DNA of 64,000 bases from JADYZU01 sp964540965 (GCA_964540965.1 CAZIOT010000014.1:1-64000), one strand, 5' to 3'; counted from the stretch's first letter, positions 23,658 to 32,284 are shown. Notes: generated by a model not told the origin, from the sequence alone. Program-made: numbers and translations.

Positions 23658-24956
23658 ATGACTGCACATCTTCTTGTCGGCCAGACGCTGGCCTTTGTCG
23701 CCGATCCCTTCGCCACCCCGCTGGACGATGCCGCCCGCCATTCCGCCCGCGGCGCCGTCCTGGTCGACGCCGGGCGCATCGCCGCCGTGGGCGAAGCCGA
23801 TGCCCTGCGCGCCGCACATCCCGGCGTTCCGGTCACCGATTACGGCGCCGGCCTGATCCTGCCCGGCTTTGTCGATGCCCATATGCATTACCCCCAGACC
23901 GGCATCATCGGCGCCTGGGGCAAAAGGCTGATCGACTGGCTGAACACCTATACCTTCCCCGAGGAAGCGCGGCTGTCGGACCCCGCCTATGCCGACCGGA
24001 CCGCGGCGCTGACGCTGGATCTGGCGCTTGCCCATGGCACCACGACGCTGTGCAGCTATGCCACGATCCACCCCCACAGCGTCGATGCCTTCTTTCAGGC
24101 GGCCGAGGCGCGGGGGATGCGGACCGTCGCCGGCAAGACCTGCATGGACCGGCCCGAGACGACACCCGATTACCTGCGCGACAGCGCCCAGTCGGCCTAT
24201 GACGATTCCTCCGACCTGATGGCGAAATGGCACCGTCGCGGCCGGGCGCTTTATGCGATCACGCCGCGGTTTTCGCCGACCTCGACCCCGGCGCAGCTTC
24301 ATGCGCTGGGCGCGCTCTGGGCCGAAAACCCGTCCTGCCTGATGCAGACGCATCTGTCCGAACAGGTCGACGAGGTGGCCTGGGTCCGGGGCCTGTATCC
24401 GCAGGCGCGCGATTACCTTGATACCTATGAATCCTTCGGCCTGCTGGGCGAACGCGGCGTCTATGGCCATGCCATCCACCTGACCCGGCGCGAACGCGCC
24501 CGCCTGCGCGAGGTCGGGGCCGGGCTGGTACATTGCCCGACCTCGAACACCTTCATCGGTTCGGGCATCTTCGACATGCAGGGGCTTCTGGCCGAGGGGC
24601 AAAGGGTCGGGCTCGCCACCGATACCGGCGGCGGATCGTCGTTTTCCATGCTGCGGACCATGGCCGCGGCCTATGAACTGGGGCAGTTGAACGGCGCGGC
24701 CATCCATCCGGCGCAACTTCTGTGGCTGGCGACCGAAGGGTCGGCCCGCGTCCTGCATCTGGACGGCGTCATCGGCCGGCTGGCGCCGGGGGCCGAGGCC
24801 GACCTGGTGGTGCTGGACCTGTCCTCGACCCCGGCCATCGCGCAAAGGTCGGCCCGCGCCCAGGATTTGTGGGAGGCGGTGTTCCCGACGATCATGATGG
24901 GCGACGACCGCGCCATCCGCGCGGTCTGGGTCGGCGGCCGGCCGGTGACGACCTAG
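23658..24956 (+). CDS. guaD: Guanine deaminase
   Basis: Zn-dependent amidohydrolase converting guanine to xanthine. The 432 residues include the metal-binding 'FVDAHMHYPQTGIIGAWGKRLIDWLNTYTFPEE', 'TCMDR', the His in 'QTHLSEQ' and the Asp in 'LATDTGGGSS'; the 'PQTGIIG' and 'LNTYTFP' stretches are specific to guanine deaminases. It is divergent from mgtE. Its 3' end overlaps the convergent CAP lipoprotein gene by 4 bases. Confidence 0.94.
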   Translation: MTAHLLVGQTLAFVADPFATPLDDAARHSARGAVLVDAGRIAAVGEADALRAAHPGVPVTDYGAGLILPGFVDAHMHYPQTGIIGAWGKRLIDWLNTYTFPEEARLSDPAYADRTAALTLDLALAHGTTTLCSYATIHPHSVDAFFQAAEARGMRTVAGKTCMDRPETTPDYLRDSAQSAYDDSSDLMAKWHRRGRALYAITPRFSPTSTPAQLHALGALWAENPSCLMQTHLSEQVDEVAWVRGLYPQARDYLDTYESFGLLGERGVYGHAIHLTRRERARLREVGAGLVHCPTSNTFIGSGIFDMQGLLAEGQRVGLATDTGGGSSFSMLRTMAAAYELGQLNGAAIHPAQLLWLATEGSARVLHLDGVIGRLAPGAEADLVVLDLSSTPAIAQRSARAQDLWEAVFPTIMMGDDRAIRAVWVGGRPVTT

Positions 24957-25480
24957 CAGACCTGCGCGACGATCAGCACATAGACGCGCCCGGCCTGGCC
25001 GAAACCGTATTCGACGGCCCCCGTCAGCGCCATGTTGGCGCGATGCTGCGACGAGGCGGCCCATTCCGCCACCGCCTGCGCCGGGCTGGCCTGGCCATTG
25101 GCGATATCCTCGACCGCATAGCAGGACGAATGGCCCTGCGCGGCGATGCGCTGAAGATAGGTCTGCCCCTCGGGGCTTTCGTGGGCGAAATAGCCGCGCG
25201 CCAACATGTCGTCGGCATGCGCCTGCGCCGCGCGGGTCAGCCGGGCATTGGCCGTCGCCGGCGCCAGCCCCTGTCCGGTGCGGAAGGCGTTGAAGGCGGC
25301 ATCGAAACCGGCATCGGGCGCGGCGGCCACCACCGCGGCATGTTGCACCGCCGGCGGGGCGGGTTCGCCCAACACGACGGCAGGCACCGGCAGGCCGGTG
25401 TCGGCGGGAATGGTCAGGGCAGATTCGTCGCAGCCGGCAAGCAGGATTAGTGCTGCCGCGACAAGGGCAGTCAGGCGCAT
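24953..25480 (-). CDS. CAP (SCP-like) domain lipoprotein
   Basis: A 175-residue exported protein. A signal sequence with lipobox (LLAGC, Cys at about 16) predicts a lipoprotein. It is followed by a CAP domain with 'AAQAHADDMLARGYFAHESPEG' (the conserved His/Glu pair) and 'WAASSQHRANMAL'. Bacterial CAP proteins are secreted or envelope proteins of mostly unknown activity. A second CAP lipoprotein gene lies 65 bases upstream on the same strand, a likely tandem duplication. Confidence 0.88.
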   Translation of the reverse strand: MRLTALVAAALILLAGCDESALTIPADTGLPVPAVVLGEPAPPAVQHAAVVAAAPDAGFDAAFNAFRTGQGLAPATANARLTRAAQAHADDMLARGYFAHESPEGQTYLQRIAAQGHSSCYAVEDIANGQASPAQAVAEWAASSQHRANMALTGAVEYGFGQAGRVYVLIVAQVC

Positions 25481-25545
25481 GGAACACCGATACGGGAAAG
25501 GGAAGACAGCGGCAGCTTAGGCGCCGCCGATCGTTCTGTCGACTC

Positions 25546-26058
25546 TCAGTCGAATTCGCGGCCGAGCATCAGCACCCAGGTGCTGTCGACGCGGGCGATG
25601 CCGAAATCCTCGGCCCGTTCGTCCAGCATGTTGGCGCGGTGGCCGCTGCTGTTCATCCAGGCATCGATGACCGCGGCATTGCTGTAAAAGCCCTGCGCGA
25701 TGTTCTCGGCGATGAAGTTCCAGTCGTATCCCGCCGCGGTGGCGCGGTCGCCCGGCCCGCCGCCGTTCAGGTCGGTATGCGACAGATAGTCGTTATCCAC
25801 CATGTCGGCGGCATGCGCCTCGGCCGCGGCGGTCAGTCGCGAATCCTGCGTCAGTTCGATGACACCGCTTGCACTGCGTTCGTCGTTCAATAGCAGCGAA
25901 AAGCCTTCGTTGACCTCGACCAGGCCAGAGCCACCGCTGCCGGGCAGTCCGGTTCCAAGGCTGGCGGTCGTTTCCGAGCCATTGGACAATACCGTTGGCG
26001 ACACGCCGGCCATGCAGGCCGACATGAATGGCAACAGGAAAAACAATGACCGGCGCAT
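25546..26058 (-). CDS. CAP (SCP-like) domain lipoprotein, second copy
   Basis: A 170-residue paralogue of the downstream CAP gene. The start MRRSLFFLLPFMSACMAG at 26058 gives a signal peptide and lipobox (Cys15). The CAP domain shows 'AAEAHAADMVDNDYLSHTDLNGG' and 'WMNSSGHRANML', with the His/Glu-type cavity residues partly changed (SHTD in place of AHES). It differs enough from its neighbour that the duplication is old. Confidence 0.87.
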   Translation of the reverse strand: MRRSLFFLLPFMSACMAGVSPTVLSNGSETTASLGTGLPGSGGSGLVEVNEGFSLLLNDERSASGVIELTQDSRLTAAAEAHAADMVDNDYLSHTDLNGGGPGDRATAAGYDWNFIAENIAQGFYSNAAVIDAWMNSSGHRANMLDERAEDFGIARVDSTWVLMLGREFD

Positions 26059-26136
26059 GGCAGCTACCCCTCGCATTCTGCGTGCGGTCAGGCTGCGCAA
26101 TGTTTCCGGCGGCAAGGCGGCGTCAAAAAGGGATTT

Positions 26137-27471
26137 TCACGCCGAAAGACGGCGGGCGAGTGTCCGCTGCCGTTCAAGGACACGGGGCAGGTCGATTGTC
26201 GCCATATCGCCGCCACGAACCACCTGCCGCCCCTCGACGAACAGGTCGCGGACGCGGGTCGGCCCGGCCAGAACCAGCGCCGCCGGATCCCAGCTCCCGG
26301 CGCTTTCAACGCCGGTCACATCCCAGATCGCCAGATCGGCGCGTTTGCCGGGGGCGATGACGCCGCAATCGCTGCGGCCCAGGACTTCGGCGCCGCCGCG
26401 GGTGGCGATGCGCAGCGCCTCGCGCGCGCTCATCGCATCGGCGCCGCGCGACACCCGCTGCAGCAGCATTGCCTGCCGCGCCTCGCCGATCAGGTTGCCG
26501 GCGTCGTTCGAGGCGCTGCCGTCAACCCCAAGCCCGACCGGCACCCCGGCATCGCGCATCGCGCGGACCGGCGCGATTCCCGACCCCAGCCGGCAGTTCG
26601 AGCAGGGACAATGCGCCACCCCGGTGCGCGACCGGGCAAACAGGCCGATCTCCTGCGCGTCGAGTTTGACGCAATGCGCATGCCAGACATCGGCGCCGGT
26701 CCAGCCCAGATCCTCGGCATACTGCCCCGGACGGCAGCCGAATTTCGCCAGCGAATAGGCGACATCCTCGTCATTCTCGGCCAGATGGGTGTGCAGCATC
26801 ACGCCCTTGTCGCGCGCCAGAAGCGCGGCGTCGCGCATCAGCTCGCGGCTGACCGAGAACGGCGAACAGGGGGCGATGCCGACCCGCACCATGGCGCCGG
26901 GGTTCGGATCGTGAAAGGCATCGACCACGCGGATGCAATCCTCAAGGATCGCAGGTTCGTTTTCGACAAGCGCATCCGGCGGCAGGCCACCGGCGCTTTC
27001 GCCGATGCTCATCGCGCCGCGTGTGGGATGAAAGCGCAGGCCCACTTCCAGGGCGGCGGAGATCGTGTCGTCCAGCCGGGCGCCGTTCGGGTAGAGATAA
27101 AGGTGATCCGAGGTCAGCGTGCAACCCGACAGCGCCAGTTCGGCCAGCCCGGCCTGGGCCGAAACGAACATCTCTTCGGGGCCGAAGCGCGCCCAGATCG
27201 GGTAAAGCGTACGCAGCCAGCCGAACAGCAGCGCATCCTGCGCCGCGGGCACGGCACGGGTCAGGGTCTGGTAAAGGTGGTGATGGGTATTCACGAGGCC
27301 CGGCGTCACCACGCAACCGGCGGCGGCAATCACCTCGCCGTTTGTGGCAAGGCCGCTGCCGACCGCGGCAATCACGCCGTCGCGGATCAGGATGTCGGCA
27401 CCGGCCGGTTCGCTGCCGGCATCGTCCATGGTCAGGATGGTGGCCGCGCCGCGGATCAGGATTTCGGACAT
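26137..27471 (-). CDS. 8-oxoguanine deaminase
   Basis: Zn-dependent amidohydrolase of 444 residues. The metal site has 'VNTHHHLYQTLTRA' (the HxH is doubled to HHH) and 'MLHTHLAENDED'. Further ligands are the His in 'VWHAHCVKLD' and the Asp in 'VGLGVDGSASND'. The 'HHHLYQTLTRAVPAAQDALLFGWLRTLYPIW' stretch matches the 8-oxoguanine/isocytosine deaminase group (COG0402). It is cotranscribed with hisN (4-base gap). Substrate assignment rests on family resemblance. Confidence 0.85.
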   Translation of the reverse strand: MSEILIRGAATILTMDDAGSEPAGADILIRDGVIAAVGSGLATNGEVIAAAGCVVTPGLVNTHHHLYQTLTRAVPAAQDALLFGWLRTLYPIWARFGPEEMFVSAQAGLAELALSGCTLTSDHLYLYPNGARLDDTISAALEVGLRFHPTRGAMSIGESAGGLPPDALVENEPAILEDCIRVVDAFHDPNPGAMVRVGIAPCSPFSVSRELMRDAALLARDKGVMLHTHLAENDEDVAYSLAKFGCRPGQYAEDLGWTGADVWHAHCVKLDAQEIGLFARSRTGVAHCPCSNCRLGSGIAPVRAMRDAGVPVGLGVDGSASNDAGNLIGEARQAMLLQRVSRGADAMSAREALRIATRGGAEVLGRSDCGVIAPGKRADLAIWDVTGVESAGSWDPAALVLAGPTRVRDLFVEGRQVVRGGDMATIDLPRVLERQRTLARRLSA

Positions 27472-27475
27472 TTGC

Positions 27476-28294
27476 CTATGCCTCTGCCAACAGCGCCAAC
27501 GCCGCCCGATGCAGATCGGGCGTCGCGGCGGCAAGGATGCGGCCGCCGTCATGCGCCGGACCGCCCTGCCAGTCGGTGACGACACCGCCGGCGGCACGAA
27601 TGACCGCGATGGGCGCCTGCACGTCATAGGCCTGCAAGCCGGCCTCGATCACCAGATCGACCTGTCCGGCGGCAAGCAGCGCATAGCCGTAGCAGTCCAT
27701 GCCATAGCGCACCAGTTTCACCCGGTCAGCCACCCGGCGGAAGGCGGCATGTTCCGCGGCGGAACCGATTTCAGGAAAGGTCGAAAGCAGCACCGCGCCG
27801 TCCAGCCCGCGCCCCTGCCGCACCCGCAACGGCGCCTCGCCCGAAGGGCCGGTGACGCGGGCGATGCCAAAGCCGCCCTCGAACCGTTCGCGGATATAAG
27901 GCTGGTCGATGATGCCGAACAGCGGCCCGCCGTCATCGGCGACCGAGATCAGCACCCCCCAGGTCGGCGTGCCCGAGATATAGCCCCGGGTGCCGTCGAT
28001 CGGGTCAAGCACCCAGGTCAGGCCGGAGGTGCCGGTGGTGGTGCCGAATTCCTCGCCCAGGATGCCGTCGGCGGGGCGCCGCGCCGCCAGGATCGCGCGC
28101 ATCGCCTGTTCGCTGTTGCGGTCGGCCACCGTCACCGGATCGAACCGCGCCCCCGACAGGCCCGACAGCCCCTTGTCCTCGGCGGCGATGTCGCTGCGGA
28201 AATGCTTCAGCGTCTCGATGCGGGCGGCATCGGCCAGCGCATGGGCCACCTGCACCAGTTCCGCCGCCGTGTCCCGGTCAAGTTCCACACCCAT
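27476..28294 (-). CDS. hisN: Histidinol-phosphatase, inositol monophosphatase family
   Basis: Mg2+-dependent phosphatase of 272 residues with 'GEEFG', the metal motif 'WVLDPIDGTRGYISGTPTWG' and 'DVQAPIAVIRAAGG'. The TRGYxxG sequence, in place of the inositol-phosphatase TxNFxHG, points to the HisN-type histidinol phosphatases. The start at 28294 (MGVELD) is chosen over a longer frame. Other his genes are not in the window. Confidence 0.85.
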   Translation of the reverse strand: MGVELDRDTAAELVQVAHALADAARIETLKHFRSDIAAEDKGLSGLSGARFDPVTVADRNSEQAMRAILAARRPADGILGEEFGTTTGTSGLTWVLDPIDGTRGYISGTPTWGVLISVADDGGPLFGIIDQPYIRERFEGGFGIARVTGPSGEAPLRVRQGRGLDGAVLLSTFPEIGSAAEHAAFRRVADRVKLVRYGMDCYGYALLAAGQVDLVIEAGLQAYDVQAPIAVIRAAGGVVTDWQGGPAHDGGRILAAATPDLHRAALALLAEA

Positions 28295-28359
28295 CGCCTG
28301 CCCTGCCTGCTGCCCTGTCCGCGGTATCGCGGGCCGGGCGGCGGCGGTCAAGCGTGGCG

Positions 28360-28728
28360 TCAGGCCGCCTCGCTCAGCACGCGGGCCAGATCGAACAGCC
28401 GGCGGCGCTGCGCCTCGGGGATCGCATAGTAGGACCGCAGCAGTTCAAGCGCCTCGCGGTCGAGAAGCAGGTCGTCGGGCATGTCATGGCTGTTGGACAC
28501 CGTGACCGTGCGGTCCAGCCCCTCGAAGAAGAACGAGATCGACACGCCCAGCGCATTGGCGATGTCCCACAGGCGCGAGGCGCTGACCCGGTTCATCCCG
28601 GTCTCGTATTTCTGGATCTGCTGGAACTTGATGCCGACCTGCTCGGCGAGTTGCTGCTGCGTGGTGCCGTTCATCCACCGGCGATGCCGAATGCGCTTGC
28701 CGACGTGAACATCAACGTGATGCTTCAT
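28360..28728 (-). CDS. XRE family transcriptional regulator
   Basis: A 122-residue DNA-binding protein. The helix-turn-helix is 'GTTQQQLAEQVGIKFQQIQKYETGMNRVSASRLWDIANALGVSISFFFEG', and the rest is a short helical tail ending in 'EAQRRRLFDLARVLSEAA'. This compact form is conserved across alphaproteobacteria as a regulator of unknown regulon. An AGGGGAC ribosome-binding site precedes the ATG. The 294 bases between it and the LysR gene (28729-29022) show no gene. Confidence 0.88.
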   Translation of the reverse strand: MKHHVDVHVGKRIRHRRWMNGTTQQQLAEQVGIKFQQIQKYETGMNRVSASRLWDIANALGVSISFFFEGLDRTVTVSNSHDMPDDLLLDREALELLRSYYAIPEAQRRRLFDLARVLSEAA

Positions 28729-29022
28729 ACTCTGTCCCCTGTAACCCCCCGAAGCACCCTGCCGCCGGGGTGACACGCTGCACTGGCATTCCGGCGCGTG
28801 TCGCATGCCCGGCACTAAACACGCGACGGTTGCAGAAGTCATCCTGCCCTTTTGGTCAGGCGGTCGGATCAATTCCCGCGAGAATTTGCCCATTCAGGCG
28901 GCAATTGCCCGCTTTTGTCCGCAACTGCGCGGATTTGATCGCTGCTTCTGCCCGAATCAAATCCCTCGCAAGAAACCGCGACAGGCGATTCGCCTTCTGG
29001 TTGACGCAACGGCAACCCCGGA

Positions 29023-29898
29023 TCAGGTCGTCGATGGCCCGCCCAGCCGACGATAGGCATCGCGGATCATGCCTTCCAGCATGTCGCGCGCCGGCCCGCC
29101 GTGGCCGCTTGCGACATACATGTTGACGCCGGTCTGCCACAGATCGGGCAGCGCGCCGCCATGGGCAACGGGTTCCAGGAACACCCGCCGCTCGGCCCCC
29201 TCGACCATGACATAGACCGCCATGTCCGCGCTGACCGCGACCTCGACCGCGCGGGTGGACTCTCCGCCGATGGCCAGTTCCCACGGCACCCCGGCAGCAT
29301 CCAGCCGCCGCAGCACGTCGCGCCGGAAATAGCAGTCGTCCTCGAAGGCGATGGGCAAGGGGCGCCGCTTCCACGCCTGCCCGCCCTGCGCGCCGACCCA
29401 GTTGAGCGGCAGATGCGTCAGGCATTCGGCGCCGTCCTCGACATGGGCCTCGGTGGTCAGCAGGATGTCGATCTCGCCGCGGGCGAAACTCTCTTTCAAC
29501 CGCAGGGTGAAGGTGGAATTGAGCCGCACCCGCACCCGCGGATAGGCCAGCGCGAAATCCCGCATGACCCGCGGCACGCCCTGATAGACAAGGTCCGGAG
29601 GCGCCCCGAGCACCAGCTCGCCAGCCCAGTCCGGCCCGGTCATCCGGTGCCAGGCCTCGTCGTTCACGGCCAGCAGGCGGCGGGCATACCCGGCAAGCTG
29701 GTCACCCGCCGGGGTCAGCGCCACGCCGCGCCCGGCCCGTTCGACCAGCGCGGCGCCGACGAACTCCTCCAGCCGGCGCAGTTGCATCGACACCGCCGAT
29801 TGCGTGAGGTTCACCACTTCGGCGGCACGGGTGACGCCGCCGGTTTCCGCTACGGCAAGCAGCGAACGCAGCGCGGCAAGGTCGAAATTGCGGATCAT
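29023..29898 (-). CDS. LysR family transcriptional regulator
   Basis: A 291-residue regulator with an N-terminal winged helix-turn-helix ('LRSLLAVAETGGVTRAAEVVNLTQSAVSMQLRRLEEFVGAALVER') and a LysR substrate domain. The group resembles LrhA/HdfR. The gene is divergent from a DUF1127 gene with a 113-base shared region, a recurrent arrangement, so it probably regulates that small protein. The inducer is unknown. Confidence 0.9.
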   Translation of the reverse strand: MIRNFDLAALRSLLAVAETGGVTRAAEVVNLTQSAVSMQLRRLEEFVGAALVERAGRGVALTPAGDQLAGYARRLLAVNDEAWHRMTGPDWAGELVLGAPPDLVYQGVPRVMRDFALAYPRVRVRLNSTFTLRLKESFARGEIDILLTTEAHVEDGAECLTHLPLNWVGAQGGQAWKRRPLPIAFEDDCYFRRDVLRRLDAAGVPWELAIGGESTRAVEVAVSADMAVYVMVEGAERRVFLEPVAHGGALPDLWQTGVNMYVASGHGGPARDMLEGMIRDAYRRLGGPSTT

Positions 29899-29913
29899 AT
29901 CAACGCCCGTGAT

Positions 29914-29933
29914 GAATACGATCTAGAACATTC
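29914..29933. promoter_or_regulatory. Possible LysR binding site
   Basis: GAAT (29914-29917) and ATTC (29930-29933) form an inverted repeat around a central TCTAGA, within the 113-base gap between the divergent LysR and DUF1127 genes and 16 bases from the LysR start. The dyad fits the loose T-N11-A-type pattern of LysR sites, but the match is short. Confidence 0.3.
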
Positions 29934-30011
29934 GTTTCAATCATGGCCCGGACTCTGCCAAAAGGCAATCGCCGCCCCAGCGCGGACCACCCCGGAACCC
30001 CGAGCACGACC

Positions 30012-30230
30012 ATGACCGTCCGCCCCTTTGCCGCCCCCCTGCTTGCCCCCGCCCCTGCCCGCCCCTCCCTCAGGGCCCGGCTGACCGCCGCTTTGGCCGT
30101 GCGGCGCCAGCGCCTGCAACTGGTGGCGCTGGACGCGCACCGGCTGGCCGATCTGGGACTGACCCGGTCCGAGGCGTTGGCCGAGGCCGACCGGCCGATG
30201 TGGAACGTGCCGGCGCACTGGCTGCGCTGA
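30012..30230 (+). CDS. DUF1127 domain small protein
   Basis: A 72-residue protein with the DUF1127 core 'RRQRLQLVALDAHRLADLGLTRSEALAEADRPMW'. Small DUF1127 proteins are Arg-rich and have been linked to RNA binding and to stress and phosphate or carbon responses in some alphaproteobacteria. An in-frame ATG at 29943 would add 23 poorly conserved residues and lacks a ribosome-binding site; I prefer 30012 on family length. It is divergent from the LysR regulator. Confidence 0.8.
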   Translation: MTVRPFAAPLLAPAPARPSLRARLTAALAVRRQRLQLVALDAHRLADLGLTRSEALAEADRPMWNVPAHWLR

Positions 30231-30282
30231 CCGTCCGCGACACACAGCCGTCGGAAATCGGCAGGCACCCCGCGCCAAAGGC

Positions 30283-30311
30283 TTGAAACGCGGGGCAGGC
30301 TTGCCGATATT
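30283..30311 (+). promoter_or_regulatory. Candidate promoter of the Bax-inhibitor-1 gene
   Basis: TTGAAA (30283-30288) and GATATT (30306-30311) are exactly 17 bases apart, about 52 bases before the ATG at 30363. Confidence 0.5.
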
Positions 30312-30362
30312 CCCCGAAAGGTCGCCGGCCAAATCGGCGCGAATTCAACCTTGGAGGGATCA

Positions 30363-31139
30363 ATGGCTGAATACACGACGATCCGGGCTGGTGCGGGTGT
30401 CCGCAGCACCGAGATCGACGCGGGGCTTCGTGCCCATATGAACAAGGTCTACGGCACGATGTCCGTGGGTATGGTCATCACCGCGCTGGCCGCCTGGGCC
30501 GTCGCCGGTCTGGCCGTGACCACTGACCCGAGTGCGGCCGTGGCGCAGCTTTCCAACGGCAAGATGCTGACCAGCTTTGGCGCGCTGATCTACGGCTCGC
30601 CCCTGCAGTGGGTCATCATGTTCGCGCCGCTGGTGATCGTGCTCGGCTTTACGGCGATGATCAACCGGATGTCGGCCGCGACGGCACAGGTCGTGTTCTA
30701 TGCCTATGCCGCGCTGATGGGCCTGTCGCTGTCGTCGATCTTCCTGATCTACACCGGCTATTCCATCGTCCAGATCTTCCTGATCACGGCTGTCGCCTTT
30801 GCCGGTCTGTCGCTGTACGGCTACACGACCAAGCGCGACCTGTCGGGTTTCGGCACCTTCCTGATCATGGGTGTGATCGGTCTGATCGTCGCCTCGATCG
30901 TCAACATCTTCCTGCAGTCCGACGCGCTGATGTGGGCGATCTCGGTCATCGGCGTGCTGCTGTTCGCGGGTCTGACGGCCTTCGACACCCAGAACATCAA
31001 GAACACCTATGTCGCCCATGCGGTGCATGGCGATCAGGAATGGCTGGGCAAGGCGGCGATCATGGGCGCGCTGAACCTGTATCTCGACTTCATCAACATG
31101 TTCATGTTCCTGCTGCAACTGTTCGGCAATCGCGAATAA
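30363..31139 (+). CDS. Bax inhibitor-1/YccA family membrane protein
   Basis: A 258-residue polytopic protein with seven predicted transmembrane helices. After an N-terminal cytoplasmic stretch come 'RAHMNKVYGTMSVGMVITALAAWAVAG', 'AYAALMGLSLSSIFLIYTG', 'LFAGLTAFDTQNIKNTY' and 'GALNLYLDFINMFMFLLQLFGNRE', all BI-1 hallmarks, including the acidic residues of the calcium-leak site. In bacteria the family affects membrane protein turnover (YccA with FtsH) or calcium leak. GGAGG precedes the ATG. It is monocistronic with its own promoter and terminator. Confidence 0.92.
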   Translation: MAEYTTIRAGAGVRSTEIDAGLRAHMNKVYGTMSVGMVITALAAWAVAGLAVTTDPSAAVAQLSNGKMLTSFGALIYGSPLQWVIMFAPLVIVLGFTAMINRMSAATAQVVFYAYAALMGLSLSSIFLIYTGYSIVQIFLITAVAFAGLSLYGYTTKRDLSGFGTFLIMGVIGLIVASIVNIFLQSDALMWAISVIGVLLFAGLTAFDTQNIKNTYVAHAVHGDQEWLGKAAIMGALNLYLDFINMFMFLLQLFGNRE

Positions 31140-31163
31140 CGCGGCGGACCATGGCACCGGATC

Positions 31164-31188
31164 GGGCCGCCTTCGGGCGGCCCTTTTA
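31164..31188 (+). terminator. Intrinsic terminator of the Bax-inhibitor-1 gene
   Basis: Eight-base stem GGGCCGCC/GGCGGCCC with a TTCG tetraloop, followed by TTTTA. It lies 24 bases after the stop codon. Confidence 0.9.
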
Positions 31189-31202
31189 TTTGGCGGGTAG
31201 TC

Positions 31203-31703
31203 CTATTCGGGCGCCAGCGACCGCCGCATCGCCACCGCCGGAAAGTCGATGCCGGGGCCAAGCGACAGGCTGACGCGGCCGTCCACGGCAAAGCCCAGCG
31301 CGCTGTAGAACGGCACCGCCGTCAACGTCGACAGGCAGTGCAGTTGCACGATCCCCGCCGCCCGCGCCTGTGCCATCGCCGCGCCCAGCACCGCCCGGCC
31401 GATGCCCTGCCGCGTGGCGCGGTCGTCGGTCACCACATGGCGGATGTGGCCCTGCCCGGCCGACAGGCCGCCGCGCCCGGGTGCCGCCGCGGTCCAGCCG
31501 CCGGCGCCCAGCACCGCGCCGTCACGTTCAGCCAGGAAGTAGCATCCCGAGGCCAGAAGCGCCGGTTGCGCCCGCGACAGCATCGGCAGCGCCATGACCA
31601 TGAGCGAGGGCGGATAGTCCGCCGCCAGCTGCCGTGGATAGGCGCGGGCAAACAGGGCATCGACCGCGGCCAGATCGGCGGGTGTGGCAAGGCGGATCAG
31701 CAT
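31203..31703 (-). CDS. GNAT family N-acetyltransferase
   Basis: A 166-residue acetyltransferase with the acetyl-CoA motif 'HVVTDDRATRQGIGRAVLGAAM' and C-terminal 'LHCLSTLTAVPFYSALGF'. The substrate is unknown. The protein starts MLIRLATPADLAAVDALF, standard for the family. It lies downstream of rpmG but is separated from it by an intrinsic terminator. Confidence 0.85.
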   Translation of the reverse strand: MLIRLATPADLAAVDALFARAYPRQLAADYPPSLMVMALPMLSRAQPALLASGCYFLAERDGAVLGAGGWTAAAPGRGGLSAGQGHIRHVVTDDRATRQGIGRAVLGAAMAQARAAGIVQLHCLSTLTAVPFYSALGFAVDGRVSLSLGPGIDFPAVAMRRSLAPE

Positions 31704-31717
31704 GGACCCGCAGAACG

Positions 31718-31750
31718 AAAAAGGCCGCCGGGCTTGCGCCCGACGGCCCC
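31718..31750 (-). terminator. Intrinsic terminator of rpmG
   Basis: On the minus strand an 11-base stem (GGCCGTCGGGC/GCCCGGCGGCC, one G-T wobble) with a GCAA tetraloop is followed by TTTTT. It ends rpmG transcription before the GNAT gene. Confidence 0.9.
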
Positions 31751-31769
31751 AGTCACAGACGAGGCAGGA

Positions 31770-31937
31770 TTACTTGATCTTGCCTTCCTTGTATTCCACA
31801 TGCTTGCGCACCACCGGGTCATACTTGTTGACCGTCATCTTCTCGGTCATCGTGCGGGCGTTCTTCTTGGTGACATAGAAATGCCCGGTCCCGGCGGTCG
31901 AGTTCAGGCGGATCTTGATCGTGGTCGGCTTGGCCAT
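31770..31937 (-). CDS. rpmG: 50S ribosomal protein L33
   Basis: A 55-residue ribosomal protein: [20 protein letters not shown], then '[14 protein letters not shown]' and '[18 protein letters not shown]'. It is the zinc-independent C- type, lacking the CxxC pairs, which is normal in alphaproteobacteria. It is flanked by its own promoter and terminator. Confidence 0.97.
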
Positions 31938-32003
31938 CTCAGCAGTCCTTAAACGCGCGAAGGCGGCGCCGGAAGGCGGCCCTGCGATATATTCGAGGCC
32001 TGC

Positions 32004-32031
32004 CTTCTACACCGCGCGCGGCCCGAGTCAA
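32004..32031 (-). promoter_or_regulatory. Candidate rpmG promoter
   Basis: On the minus strand TTGACT (32031-32026) and TAGAAG (32009-32004) are 16 bases apart, about 67 bases before the rpmG ATG. It lies just outside copy 2 of the dispersed repeat. Confidence 0.4.
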
Positions 32032-32088
32032 CCCGGGCAGACGCCTTTTCCCCCGACGGCGCGCCACAGACCCCGCGGAGCGCCTTCG

Positions 32089-32273
32089 GCGCAGAGTCCT
32101 TGCCTCCGGCGGGGTGTGTTGCCGTGCTCGCCATCGGTCCGAGAGCGCGGCAACACGTTCTGGACGAAGAATGAGGAAATAGCGCGTCTCCTGTACATTC
32201 TTCGTCCCCAAATATCCTCGGGGGGTGAATTGGCCGCAGGCCAAGAGGGGGGTCCGAGGACCCCCTTCTTCCT
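32089..32273 (-). repeat. Dispersed structured repeat, copy 2 (shortened)
   Basis: Minus-strand copy of the element at 7281-7518. The hairpins are kept with changed but still complementary stems: GGGGGTCC/GGACCCCC (32248-32265), TTGGCC/GGCCAA (32230-32244) in place of TGCGCC/GGCGCA, GACGAAGAATG/CATTCTTCGTC around 32163-32207, GTGTTGCCG/CGGCAACAC, and a terminal GCGCC/GGCGC. About 35-40 bases present in the other copies (containing GAGGAGGAG) are missing between two GAGGCAA-like direct repeats, as in a slippage deletion. It lies between the rpmG promoter and the 3' end of truA. Confidence 0.82.
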
Positions 32274-32284
32274 TCGCCGGTCCG

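Noticed and set aside
29943..30011. Upstream ATG of the DUF1127 gene
   Set aside because: No ribosome-binding site precedes it, and the added residues are a low-complexity Pro/Arg stretch outside the family length.
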